36,744 bases of DNA from JAGTVB01 sp964624765 (GTDB lineage: Bacteria > Pseudomonadota > Gammaproteobacteria > HK1), in assembly GCA_964624765.1 (NCBI GenBank), contig CAZUZO010000012.1:1-36744 (forward strand). Reading direction: 5' to 3'. The notes under the pieces are model-generated. The model saw only the letters and a program-made list of their open reading frames with translations, did not search any database and was not told the origin of the DNA. A program made the position numbers and the translations under genes. Shown in pieces: positions 1-7,739 of this stretch; position 1 is the first letter of the stretch, and each line of letters opens with the position of its first letter.

Positions 1-688
1 TACTGTCATCTGCCATGATTTTTTTCGTTTCCCACACCATCTTCATTTCTTCTTTGGTGTAACCATTCTCCAAGAACATATCGATGTGAGGCAGCACATT
101 GAAGGCGATTTGCTTCGGATAGACGGTACGCTTGATCGGTTGGCCATTAAGCACCGCAGCACTCTGACTCTCCAGTTCTTGAATCGCATTTTTGCCGGTT
201 CCAGACACCGCTTGGTAAGTGGCAACATTGACGCGTTCGATACCCACCGCATCATGCAGGGGTTTTAAAACCACCACCATTTGGATGGTCGAGCAATTCG
301 GGTTGGCGATAATGCCGCGAGCCTTATAATGAGCGATGGCTTCCGGATTCACTTCCGGCACCACCAACGGTATATCGAAGTCGTAGCGAAATTCCGATGT
401 ATTGTCTATCACCACACATCCCGCTTCAGCCGCTTCCGGGGCGAATCGTGCCGAGACGCTTGCTCCTGCCGAAAACAGACCGATATCCACTCTGGAGAAA
501 TCGAAATCATCGACGACCTGAACGATCAATTCATCCCCTTTGAACTCGATCCGTGCCCCTTCCGAACGCTCACTGGCCAACGCATAAATGTTTCCGACCG
601 GAAATTGTCTCTGCTCCAAGATCGAGAGCATAGCCTCGCCGACCGCACCGGTGGCCCCGAGGACGGCGACATGACAGGGTCGATTCAT
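1..688 (-). CDS. asd: Aspartate-semialdehyde dehydrogenase, 3' end cut by window edge
   Basis: Reduces L-aspartyl-4-phosphate to aspartate semialdehyde with NADPH, the shared step to lysine/diaminopimelate, threonine and methionine. The visible 229 residues begin MNRPCHVAVLGATGAVGEAM, with the Rossmann GATGAVG motif near the start and the active-site cysteine in NPNCSTIQ at about residue 132. The ATG at 688 follows an AAAGAGGAT ribosome-binding site. The reading frame is open to base 1, so roughly the last third of a ~340-residue protein lies outside the window. It sits 96 bases downstream of leuB, the usual leuB-asd order of gammaproteobacteria. The start resembles the shorter Asd type found in Pseudomonas and Vibrio rather than the 367-residue E. 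coli type; that subtype call is inference. Confidence 0.95.
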   Translation of the reverse strand, partial: MNRPCHVAVLGATGAVGEAMLSILEQRQFPVGNIYALASERSEGARIEFKGDELIVQVVDDFDFSRVDIGLFSAGASVSARFAPEAAEAGCVVIDNTSEFRYDFDIPLVVPEVNPEAIAHYKARGIIANPNCSTIQMVVVLKPLHDAVGIERVNVATYQAVSGTGKNAIQELESQSAAVLNGQPIKRTVYPKQIAFNVLPHIDMFLENGYTKEEMKMVWETKKIMADDS

Positions 689-784
689 CTACAAATCCTC
701 TTTCACAAGCTCTGAGACGCGATCTAAAGCGACCACCCGATGACCGAGCCAAGCTCACGAAACGACCGACCTGGCCGAAACCCC

Positions 785-1852
785 CTACAGCGCTCTGAGG
801 ATGGCATCACCCATCTCTGACGTTCCAACGCACTGCGTTCCGGGCTGAGCAATATCGGAGGTTCGCAAGCCCTCATCCAGCACTTGGCCAACGGCTCGTT
901 CGATGCGTTCTGCGAGCTCGGGCCTCGCCAAGGAATGCCGCAACATCAACGCCGCCGACAAAATGGTGGCCAACGGGTTAGCCACATTCCTGCCCGCAAT
1001 GTCTGGGGCCGATCCATGGACGGGCTCATAGATGCCCTTGCCGAATGCATCCAAGGACGCCGAGGGCAGCATCCCGATCGACCCCGTCAACATCGCCGCC
1101 TCGTCGGAAAGAATATCGCCGAACAGGTTGCAGGTCACGATGACATCGAACTGCTTAGGAGCACGCACCAGCTGCATGGCTGCGTTATCGATATACATGT
1201 GGGTAAGGGTTATGCTGGGATAGTCCTTTGCCACACTCTCTGCGATCTCACGCCACAGCTGGCTGACTTCTAACACATTGGCCTTATCCACCGAACACAC
1301 GCGCTGATTGCGATGTAAGGCGATATCGAACGCCACCCTGCAGATCCTCTCGATCTCTGACTCTCTATAGGCGAGCGTATTGAAAGCCTCACGCTCGCCA
1401 GCGTCGGTATGACGCATCCCCCGGGGAGTACCAAAGTAGATACCGCCAGTGAGTTCACGCACGATCAACAGATCGAGTCCAGCCACTACCTCCTGCTTAA
1501 GCGTGGAGGCCGACAGCAGCGGTGGATAGAGGATAGCCGGCCGAAGGTTAGCGAACGCGCCGAGCGCCGAGCGCAACTGCAACAATCCCGTTTCCGGTCG
1601 CAGTTTTCGCTCTAGCCCATCCCACTTAGGCCCGCCAATGGAGCCCATCAGAATGGCATCGGCGCCACGCGCCAACTCGAGCGTTTCCTCAGGTAACGGC
1701 ACACCAGCGGTATCGATGGCAACCCCCCCAATATGGCCGTGCTGAAATTCCGCCTCGAGCTCGCCATTGGCCACCAATATGCGCAATACTTTCAGCGCCT
1801 GCTCCATAATCTCCGGGCCGATACCATCGCCAGGCAACACCAGTATTTTCAT
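785..1852 (-). CDS. leuB: 3-isopropylmalate dehydrogenase
   Basis: Oxidatively decarboxylates (2R,3S)-3-isopropylmalate with NAD+ in leucine synthesis, in the cytoplasm. The 355-residue protein shows the family's landmarks in order: LPGDGIGPE at the N-terminus, GGPKWD, RELTGGIYFG, SVDKANVLE, the metal-binding NLFGDILSDEA and the NAD-binding YEPVHGSAPDIAG. The frame also allows a GTG two codons upstream (1858). I prefer the ATG at 1852 because MKILVLPGDG is the standard family start; the only Shine-Dalgarno-like string (GGAAAG) lies rather far from either. It is 31 bases downstream of leuD and upstream of asd, so a leuD-leuB-asd unit is likely. Confidence 0.96.
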   Translation of the reverse strand: MKILVLPGDGIGPEIMEQALKVLRILVANGELEAEFQHGHIGGVAIDTAGVPLPEETLELARGADAILMGSIGGPKWDGLERKLRPETGLLQLRSALGAFANLRPAILYPPLLSASTLKQEVVAGLDLLIVRELTGGIYFGTPRGMRHTDAGEREAFNTLAYRESEIERICRVAFDIALHRNQRVCSVDKANVLEVSQLWREIAESVAKDYPSITLTHMYIDNAAMQLVRAPKQFDVIVTCNLFGDILSDEAAMLTGSIGMLPSASLDAFGKGIYEPVHGSAPDIAGRNVANPLATILSAALMLRHSLARPELAERIERAVGQVLDEGLRTSDIAQPGTQCVGTSEMGDAILRAL

Positions 1853-1883
1853 CGTCACACTCTGTTACTTTCCAGCCAGAGCC

Positions 1884-2531
1884 TCATCGCTCCGCAAACA
1901 GCCATGGCGCCTCGCGTCGACGCCGAGCCTCGTAATCTTGAATAGCCTGCGCGTACTGCAGCGTGAATGCAATCTCGTCCATACCCTCCAACAAGGCTTG
2001 CTTGAGAAACCCATCAATTTCAAAGTGATAAACAACTTCGGCCGGCGTCGTGACGGTTTGCCGCGGTAAGTCAACCGTTAACCGATATCCCGGCAAGGCC
2101 GCCACTTCGCTGAACAAGGCCTGAACCACAGGCATCGGCAAAACGATAGCTAGAATACCATTCTTGCCGCAGTTGCCGTAAAAAATATCCGCGAAGCTGG
2201 GGGCAACGATCACCCGAAAACCGTATTCCAATAATGCCCAAGAGGCATGCTCTCTACTTGAACCACATCCAAAATTGGCACCGGCCAGGAGAATCTCTGC
2301 GCCTTGATACCGGGCTTCATTGAGCACAAATGCTTCATTCAGGGTCCGCTGGGCACAATCCTGCCCGTATTCACCCTGATCGAGGTAACGCCACTCATCA
2401 AACAAATAGCGACCAAAGCCGGTGCGGTTGATCGATTTCAAAAACTGTTTGGGTATAATGGCATCGGTATCCACATTGGCGCGGTCAAGCGGCGCCACCA
2501 GGCCCACCAGCCTGGTGAATGGCATCATCAT
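1884..2531 (-). CDS. leuD: 3-isopropylmalate dehydratase small subunit
   Basis: Small subunit of isopropylmalate isomerase; pairs with the 4Fe-4S subunit LeuC to convert 2- to 3-isopropylmalate. The 215 residues carry NVDTDAIIPKQFLK near the start, GFGRYLFDEWRY, and the conserved GANFGCGSSREHA loop, and match the usual family length. Three ATG codons stand in a row; the first (2531) is 6 bases after a strong AGGAGG, so it is taken as the start. The gene heads the minus-strand leucine unit here. Its partner leuC, normally immediately upstream, is absent: the next gene upstream is queG on the other strand. Confidence 0.96.
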   Translation of the reverse strand: MMMPFTRLVGLVAPLDRANVDTDAIIPKQFLKSINRTGFGRYLFDEWRYLDQGEYGQDCAQRTLNEAFVLNEARYQGAEILLAGANFGCGSSREHASWALLEYGFRVIVAPSFADIFYGNCGKNGILAIVLPMPVVQALFSEVAALPGYRLTVDLPRQTVTTPAEVVYHFEIDGFLKQALLEGMDEIAFTLQYAQAIQDYEARRRREAPWLFAER

Positions 2532-2900
2532 CTCTAACCTCCTGTCCCTGTCCCACCAACGAGTGTTTCAGTATCACCGGTGTCGGCAGAGCAAAGCGCC
2601 CAACAGCCGAAGAGCCCCAATTCTGCCGCGCAGGACCCGGGAGTCCGAAAGTGTTCCCTTAGCTGGCATCACCAGGACCCCAGTCATCGGTTCGTCAGGG
2701 ATGCCCAGCGAGGCCGGGCCCCGTCGCCGAATCCGTCTAACCGGTCCCGATAGTTGGGAGATTTACCCACGGGAAGCCATCCTGTTCGATCCCGCAAGCG
2801 CTTTGCCCGCCCGATCGATGCATGATAGCGTTGCGCGGACGTGGGAGGAAAGCGAAACGATGCCCAGGGCATCGCACCACCATCGGCGATCCGGACCAGT
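2532..2900. other. Gap between divergent leuD and queG
   Basis: These 369 bases separate two divergent genes and should hold both promoters. Long open frames cross it on both strands (plus 2422-2937, minus 2684-2911), but they lack recognisable motifs, run antisense to leuD or queG, and look like chance frames. The only clear signal is the leuD ribosome-binding site AGGAGG at its left edge. I could not identify a leuC remnant or a leader peptide rich in leucine codons. Confidence 0.5.
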
Positions 2901-3992
2901 ATGTTTCCCAACCTTCAAGAGAAAGATCAACTGCTAGGGCTCGCGGTCGCCATCAAAGGCTGGGCTATGGAGCTTGGCTTTCAGCAGCTCGGTATCGCCG
3001 ATGTGGAACTATACGACGACGAGAAACGTCTATGCGCTTGGCTTGCTGCGGGGCAGCATGGGACGATGGAGTACATGGCCCGCCATGGAACCAAGCGCAG
3101 CCGGCCTAAGGAGCTGCTACCGGGTACGCTCCGCGTGCTCTGTGTGCGGATGAACTACGGAGGCGCGACGGGCACCAAACCGCAACAGACCCTCGGCGAT
3201 CCCGGTGCAGCCTACGTTGCTCGATATGCCGTTGGGCGAGACTATCACAAGGTATTGCGTACCCGGTTGCGCCAGCTCGTACGCCGCATTCAACAGCATA
3301 CCCACCATTTTGGCTATCGTATTTTCGTGGATAGCGCACCGGTGCTGGAAAAGGCGCTGGCCCGAAATGCCGGGCTGGGTTGGATCGGGAAACACACCAA
3401 TCTCATCAACCGCGGCGACGGATCATGGTTCTTCTTGGGAGAAATCTTCACCGACCTACCCCTGCCCCCGGACCAACCGGCCCAGGCTTACTGCGGAAGC
3501 TGTCAGGCCTGCCTCAATGCCTGCCCTACGAAGGCTATCAAGGCTCCCTATGAACTCGATGCACGACGATGCATCGCTTATCTGACCATCGAACTGCGCT
3601 CCTCGATCCCGGTGGAGCTTCGCCCGCTGATGGGAAACCGCATCTTTGGTTGCGATGATTGCCAGCTGGTATGCCCATGGAATCGCGCCGCGCCGCCCAC
3701 CTTGGAAGCTGATTTCGCGCCACGCCATGCGCTTGACACGAGGCGGTTACTCGAGTTGTTCCATTGGAGCGAGGAAGACTTTAATCTGCGCACCCAGGGC
3801 TCACCCCTTCGGCGCATAGGCTACCCCTGCTGGTTGCGAAACATTGCCGTAGCACTGGGCAATACACCGACCTCAAGGGCTGTCGTCGAAGCGCTAGAGC
3901 ACGCGGTAGACAACCCATCGGAGCTGGTCCGCGAGCACGTCCGGTGGGCGCTTTCAAGGCACCGAGCAGCGAATACCACTGACCGCCCATGA
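2901..3992 (+). CDS. queG: Epoxyqueuosine reductase QueG
   Basis: Reduces epoxyqueuosine to queuosine in the wobble base of tRNAs with GUN anticodons, using cobalamin and two 4Fe-4S clusters. From the ATG at 2901 the protein has 363 residues. It shows the DSAPVLEKALA segment with the likely catalytic Asp at about 144, the first cluster motif C198-x2-C201-x2-C204-x3-C208, and the second at C251, C254 and C258 (FGCDDCQLVCPWN). The frame is open 60 bases further upstream, but MFPNLQEKDQLLGLAVAIK resembles family N-termini, so this start was chosen; its ribosome-binding site is weak. The stop overlaps the dapC start as ATGA, which suggests translational coupling. Confidence 0.93.
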   Translation: MFPNLQEKDQLLGLAVAIKGWAMELGFQQLGIADVELYDDEKRLCAWLAAGQHGTMEYMARHGTKRSRPKELLPGTLRVLCVRMNYGGATGTKPQQTLGDPGAAYVARYAVGRDYHKVLRTRLRQLVRRIQQHTHHFGYRIFVDSAPVLEKALARNAGLGWIGKHTNLINRGDGSWFFLGEIFTDLPLPPDQPAQAYCGSCQACLNACPTKAIKAPYELDARRCIAYLTIELRSSIPVELRPLMGNRIFGCDDCQLVCPWNRAAPPTLEADFAPRHALDTRRLLELFHWSEEDFNLRTQGSPLRRIGYPCWLRNIAVALGNTPTSRAVVEALEHAVDNPSELVREHVRWALSRHRAANTTDRP

Positions 3993-5191
3993 ATCCCTAT
4001 CTGGAAACGTTACGGCCCTACCCATTCGAACGACTGCGTCAGCTCAAGCAGGGTGTCAAGACCCCGGCGGGATCCCGCCACTTGGCACTTTCCCTCGGCG
4101 AACCGCAGGATCCAGCCCCAAATTTCATTAAGGAGGCGTTGGTGGCCGCCGTCGATGACATCGCTCGCTACCCGACGACCCAGGGCAGCCTAGCGCTTCG
4201 TGAAGCCATCGCGCAGTGGCTCACGAAACGTTTCTCTTTACCAGCCGGTACGGTTAATCCCGACCACCATGTCCTACCCGTCGCGGGCACCCGAGAAGCC
4301 TTGTTCGCCATTGCTCAGTGTGTCATCGATGCCAACGACGATCCCCTGGTCCTCATGCCCAACCCTTTCTACCAGATATACGAAGGGGCGGCACTGCTCG
4401 CTGGGGCCAGCCCTTACTATCTCAACTGCACCGAGGCCAATGGGTTTTTGCCCGATCTCTCCAGCGTGCCGGCCCAAGCATGGAAGCGATGCCAGCTCTT
4501 TTATCTGTGCTCACCGGGGAATCCCACCGGCTCTGTGGCGGGATTCGCTTTTCTGCAGCAGCTCATCGATCTCTCGGACCGTTACGACTTCATCATCGCC
4601 GCCGACGAATGTTACTCGGAGATCTACCCGGACGAACAGCACCCCCCCCTTGGCCTGCTGGAAGTGGCAGCACGTCTGGGGCGCACCGACTACCAACGCT
4701 GCCTCGTTTTTCACAGCCTCTCGAAGCGATCTAACGTCCCTGGGCTGCGCACCGGTTTTGTCGCCGGCGACGCCGCGTTACTCAATCGTTTCTTGCGGTT
4801 CCGCACGTATCACGGCTGCGCCATGCCACTGCCCACCCAAGTCGCGAGCACCGCAGCGTGGCGGGACGAAACCCACGTCCAGGAGAATCGCCAACGCTAT
4901 CGACGCAAGTTCCAGGCGGTAGAAGCTCGCCTGGCAACGGTGTTACCCTTCGACCAACCGAGGGGAGGATTCTATCTATGGCCGAAAACGCCTGGCGATG
5001 ATGTTCAATTTGCCCTGCAGCTTTTCCAGCACGCCAATGTAACCGTGCTGCCCGGAACCTACCTTTCCCGTCCAGCCCACGGAAGCGATCCGGGATATTG
5101 TCGCGTGCGCATAGCCTTGGTGGCATCCTTGGACGATTGTGCAGAAGCCGCCGATAGAATTGCGGATTTCGTTATGACAAAACACGGCTAG
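3989..5191 (+). CDS. dapC: Succinyldiaminopimelate transaminase
   Basis: PLP-dependent aminotransferase that converts N-succinyl-2-amino-6-ketopimelate plus glutamate to N-succinyl-LL-diaminopimelate in lysine and peptidoglycan precursor synthesis. The 400 residues begin MNPYLETLRPYPFERLRQL, typical of the DapC family. They contain the cofactor-binding SPGNPTG, the ADECYSEIY segment and the PLP lysine at about 246 in SLSKRSNVPGLR. It overlaps queG by 4 bases and is followed by dapD, the enzyme one step earlier in the same pathway, which supports DapC over a general aminotransferase. The last base of its TAG stop codon is the first base of a family A repeat element. Confidence 0.93.
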   Translation: MNPYLETLRPYPFERLRQLKQGVKTPAGSRHLALSLGEPQDPAPNFIKEALVAAVDDIARYPTTQGSLALREAIAQWLTKRFSLPAGTVNPDHHVLPVAGTREALFAIAQCVIDANDDPLVLMPNPFYQIYEGAALLAGASPYYLNCTEANGFLPDLSSVPAQAWKRCQLFYLCSPGNPTGSVAGFAFLQQLIDLSDRYDFIIAADECYSEIYPDEQHPPLGLLEVAARLGRTDYQRCLVFHSLSKRSNVPGLRTGFVAGDAALLNRFLRFRTYHGCAMPLPTQVASTAAWRDETHVQENRQRYRRKFQAVEARLATVLPFDQPRGGFYLWPKTPGDDVQFALQLFQHANVTVLPGTYLSRPAHGSDPGYCRVRIALVASLDDCAEAADRIADFVMTKHG

Positions 5192-5333
5192 AAGCTGTTT
5201 TAAAAATGTGACGAGCGCCGGCACAGCAAGGCGCACGGTGGCGAGCAACCGGAGTGTACAAGGGAGTACATGAGGATTGCGAGCCGCTGTGCAACGCAGC
5301 TATGGCAAGCGCAATCGTTTTTAAAACAGCTTC
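5191..5333 (+). repeat. Family A inverted-repeat element, copy 1 (143 bp, short form)
   Basis: Perfect terminal inverted repeats, GAAGCTGTTTTAAAAA at the left and its complement at the right end (5318-5333), bounded by TA on both sides, so the mirror extends to 18 bp if TA is counted. The inside shares blocks with the copies at 7740 and 22635, including ACGAGCGCCG, GCAAGGCGCAC and GAGTGTACAAGGGAGTACAT. It lacks the ~75-bp middle section of the other two. Size, termini and likely TA target duplication fit a MITE-like non-autonomous element; no coding capacity for a transposase is present. It lies exactly between dapC and dapD. Confidence 0.88.
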
Positions 5334-5368
5334 TAACGCGCTGCGCCCACGTTAAGGAGAATTGCCCG

Positions 5369-6190
5369 ATGAGTGACTCACAAAGTGTGATAGAAAAAGC
5401 GTATGATAATCTCGATCAACTCGATCCACGCAACACCGATATCACTGTTCGCAAGGCCGTGGACGAGGTTCTGGATTTGCTCGACGCAGGGATGCTGCGT
5501 GTCGCGGAAAAAAACGATGGACAATGGGTTGTGCATCAATGGATTAAAAAGGCGGTGCTGCTAGCCTTTCGCATCACTGATAGTGGACTCATGCACGGCG
5601 GATACACCAACTACTTCGACAAGATACCGGCCAAGTTTGCTCGCTACGACGCTAGGGATTTTCGCAACGAGCGGGTACGGGTCGTACCGCCGGCTTCCGC
5701 CAGACACGGTGCCTATGTAGCACCGGACGTCGTCCTGATGCCCTCTTACATCAATATTGGCGCCTACGTGGATACCGGTACGATGGTCGATACCTGGGCG
5801 ACGGTGGGATCTTGCGCCCAGATCGGAAAGAATGTTCATCTATCCGGTGGAGTCGGCATCGGGGGAGTGCTTGAGCCGCTGCAAGCCGCTCCCACCATCA
5901 TCGAGGACAATTGCTTCATCGGCGCCCGCTCCGAGGTCGTCGAGGGAGTGATCGTGGAGCAAGGAGCCGTCATTTCCATGGGCGTCTACATCGGTCAGAG
6001 CACCCGCATCTACCACCGAGAAACCGGAGAGGTCAGCTACGGGCGAATCCCGGCGGGCGCGGTAGTCGTCCCTGGAAACTTGCCTTCAGAGGATGGGCGT
6101 TACAGCCTCTACTGCGCGGTCATCGTGAAGCAGGTAGACGAGAAAACCCGTAGCAAAGTGGGCATCAACGAGTTACTGCGTAGCCTTTAA
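5369..6190 (+). CDS. dapD: 2,3,4,5-tetrahydropyridine-2,6-dicarboxylate N-succinyltransferase
   Basis: Transfers succinyl from succinyl-CoA to tetrahydrodipicolinate, opening the succinylase route to meso-diaminopimelate and lysine. The 273-residue protein beginning MSDSQSVIEKAYDNLDQ matches the family length. The second half shows left-handed beta-helix hexapeptide repeats (for example IGAYVDTGTMVDTWATVGSC) and the conserved GGVGIGGVLEPLQA. The start at 5369 follows AAGGAGA at 8-base spacing. The frame is also open upstream to an ATG at 5270 inside the family A element, which would add 33 residues without family similarity; I reject that as the main start. A terminator-like hairpin follows at 6404. 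Confidence 0.96.
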   Translation: MSDSQSVIEKAYDNLDQLDPRNTDITVRKAVDEVLDLLDAGMLRVAEKNDGQWVVHQWIKKAVLLAFRITDSGLMHGGYTNYFDKIPAKFARYDARDFRNERVRVVPPASARHGAYVAPDVVLMPSYINIGAYVDTGTMVDTWATVGSCAQIGKNVHLSGGVGIGGVLEPLQAAPTIIEDNCFIGARSEVVEGVIVEQGAVISMGVYIGQSTRIYHRETGEVSYGRIPAGAVVVPGNLPSEDGRYSLYCAVIVKQVDEKTRSKVGINELLRSL

Positions 6191-6346
6191 GCAGCACCGG
6201 CCAGCAGCGGTGGCGCTCGGCATGGCCACCAACCGGTGGTCAGCGTTTCCATTGCCCTACAGGATTCCCCACCTCTTGAAAGCGGGTCTAGGACCAAGGC
6301 ACGGAGAATTGAGAAGCCTCAACCAGGGCACTTTTAACAGGGCGTT

Positions 6347-6372
6347 GCACCTACGGCGGACCCTGTAGGTGC
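6347..6372. repeat. Short hairpin downstream of dapD
   Basis: GCACCTAC (6347-6354) and GTAGGTGC (6365-6372) form an 8-bp perfect stem with a 10-base loop. A related CCTACAGG string occurs about 100 bases earlier. No T-run follows, so it looks more like a REP-type palindrome than a terminator. Confidence 0.5.
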
Positions 6373-6403
6373 GGTGTGGCGGGACAACGTGGCCCCCGGT
6401 CGC

Positions 6404-6427
6404 GGGCCGATCGGTCGGCTCTTTTTT
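6404..6427 (+). terminator. Rho-independent terminator after dapD
   Basis: GGGCCGA (6404-6410), loop TCGG, then TCGGCTC (6415-6421) form a 7-bp stem with one G-T pair, directly followed by six T residues. The orientation suits transcripts from queG-dapC-dapD. It stands 213 bases after the dapD stop and just before the 3' end of the convergent gspH, so it also separates the two units. Confidence 0.75.
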
Positions 6428-6435
6428 GTCAAAAC

Positions 6436-7071
6436 TCAGCTGACAGGGCCGGAGGCTTCACTGAGTTCGAGCGCACCCGTCATATTGGCACTCAGCCGGA
6501 AGGAGCGCCTCGACTGGGTATCGGTCAGATGGGCCTCAAAGGGTACGATCTCACCATTGGCGAAAAAGATAATCTGCGGATCCTCGACTTCCGCTCGGGC
6601 GGCATCCAGGGTGAGAAGGCTTCCCTCGATGGCAATGTGGAACCGAAGACCCTCGGGCAACGACCTTCGGCGCAACGGGTCGTTACCAGCAAACGCTCGC
6701 CATTGATCGGTATCATGATTGAAGAAACCGTAGGTGTTTTCCGTGAACACTGCGCCAATTTCCTGACCCTGTAGAACCGCCGTTTGTGCGGCCAATTCAC
6801 AGAGTCGCTGCAAGCGCTTAGCCTCGTGCTCCACGACTCGACCTCTACCCCCGTCTCCGATGGCCAGGGTGGCCAAGCCGAACAGGATCGTCGTGATAGC
6901 CAGCACGACAACGACTTCCAGCAGGGTAAAGGCACGATGACGTTCTCGAACGCTCAGAGCTTGTGAATAAACCTGCTGCGCTACCCGATAGCGGCGTTGG
7001 GCGGTGCTCGCTCCTCGCCTATCTATAGCGCTCCTAAGACATTCGTGGTAGGCGATCCCAGCAATGTTCAA
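6436..7071 (-). CDS. GspH-like minor pseudopilin, orphan copy with damaged 5' end
   Basis: A type II secretion minor pseudopilin. The recognisable part starts at FTLLEVVVVLAITTILFGL, a class III prepilin N-terminal helix with the conserved Glu at +5, followed by a GspH-type globular domain (FTENTYGFF, ADD-like AEVEDPQIIFF). The residue before the cleavage site is Ala (HRA/FTLLE) rather than the usual Gly, which may impair processing. No ATG, GTG or TTG lies in frame between the family B repeat end (6957) and the helix; the nearest in-frame start is a TTG at 7071 inside the repeat. The native start was therefore probably lost or displaced when the repeat inserted. True start and function are uncertain; it may be a pseudogene. 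Confidence 0.75.
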   Translation of the reverse strand: MNIAGIAYHECLRSAIDRRGASTAQRRYRVAQQVYSQALSVRERHRAFTLLEVVVVLAITTILFGLATLAIGDGGRGRVVEHEAKRLQRLCELAAQTAVLQGQEIGAVFTENTYGFFNHDTDQWRAFAGNDPLRRRSLPEGLRFHIAIEGSLLTLDAARAEVEDPQIIFFANGEIVPFEAHLTDTQSRRSFRLSANMTGALELSEASGPVS

Positions 7072-7187
7072 GTCGGCAGGTCTGGTTAGTCCACAAATCA
7101 GGTAGGTGCACTATATCTGATATGTCTCGTCGCTGCGCGCCGTCCGCCTGGCTCTCGGGCTGCTCGCGACGGTTTTTTCACAACCTC
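6957..7187. repeat. Family B inverted-repeat element, 231-bp copy between gspG and gspH
   Basis: The left end reads GAGCTTGTGAATAAACCTGC and the right end GGTTTTTTCACAACCTC, inverted copies with a few mismatches. Its right 60 bases (GCTGCGCGCCGTCCGCCTGG and on) are nearly the same as the right part of the 74-bp copy at 7996-8069. TCA stands on both flanks, possibly a 3-bp target duplication. About 130 bases in the middle are not in the shorter copy. The right end abuts the gspG stop codon and the left end stands just upstream of the gspH pilin helix. Confidence 0.75.
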
Positions 7188-7646
7188 TCACTCGAGATCC
7201 CAATTACCGATATCCGTAGCGACGCCTTCGCCGCCGAGCACACCGTCAGCCCCCAGTGAATACAGATCAAACTCGCTCCGGGTACCGGGATGTAAGTACT
7301 GATAGGGGTTTCCCCAAGGATCCGCTGGCAGTCTCTCAAGATAACCGCCTGCTTTCCAGTTAGCCCCTTTCGCCAGATCGCCGGGACGCTTGACCAGCGC
7401 CTCGAGCCCCTGCTCCGTCGTTGGGTAGGAGAAATTGTCGAGCCGGTAGAGAGACAGTGCTGCGCCCATTGCTCGAATATCTTGCTTGGCTCGGATGATA
7501 CGCGCTTCGTCTGGACGGCTCATTATTTTGGGTACCACCACGGCAGCCAGGATGCCCAGGATGACGACGACCACCATGATCTCGATCAAGGTAAAGCCGC
7601 GGCACTGTTGCTTACGATAACAACGAACGTCCATCATTTGGCGCAT
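7188..7646 (-). CDS. gspG: Type II secretion major pseudopilin GspG, orphan copy
   Basis: Major pseudopilin that polymerises into the periplasmic pseudopilus of a T2SS. The 152 residues contain the prepilin peptidase site RG/FTLIE after Gly17, a hydrophobic helix, SRPDEARIIRAKQDIRAMG, the YPTTEQGLEALV segment and the calcium-binding C-terminal loop LGADGVLGGEG ending in DIGNW. These are the signatures of canonical GspG (XcpT/PulG type), unlike the more diverged GspG in the large operon at 25852. MRQMMDV gives several Met choices and no strong ribosome-binding site. It probably serves, or once served, a second T2SS whose other genes are not in this window. Confidence 0.93.
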   Translation of the reverse strand: MRQMMDVRCYRKQQCRGFTLIEIMVVVVILGILAAVVVPKIMSRPDEARIIRAKQDIRAMGAALSLYRLDNFSYPTTEQGLEALVKRPGDLAKGANWKAGGYLERLPADPWGNPYQYLHPGTRSEFDLYSLGADGVLGGEGVATDIGNWDLE

Positions 7647-7739
7647 AGAACTGACCAGCTCAACTCATGATAGATGATTCACTCTGGGCATATCGACGCC
7701 GCCCATACTTCCTTTAAGGTGCCTTGAACCAGGGCCTTA

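Noticed and set aside
2684..2911. 75-codon minus-strand frame before leuD as a leuC remnant or leader peptide
   Set aside because: It has no leuC motif and no run of leucine codons, and it overlaps the queG start on the other strand.
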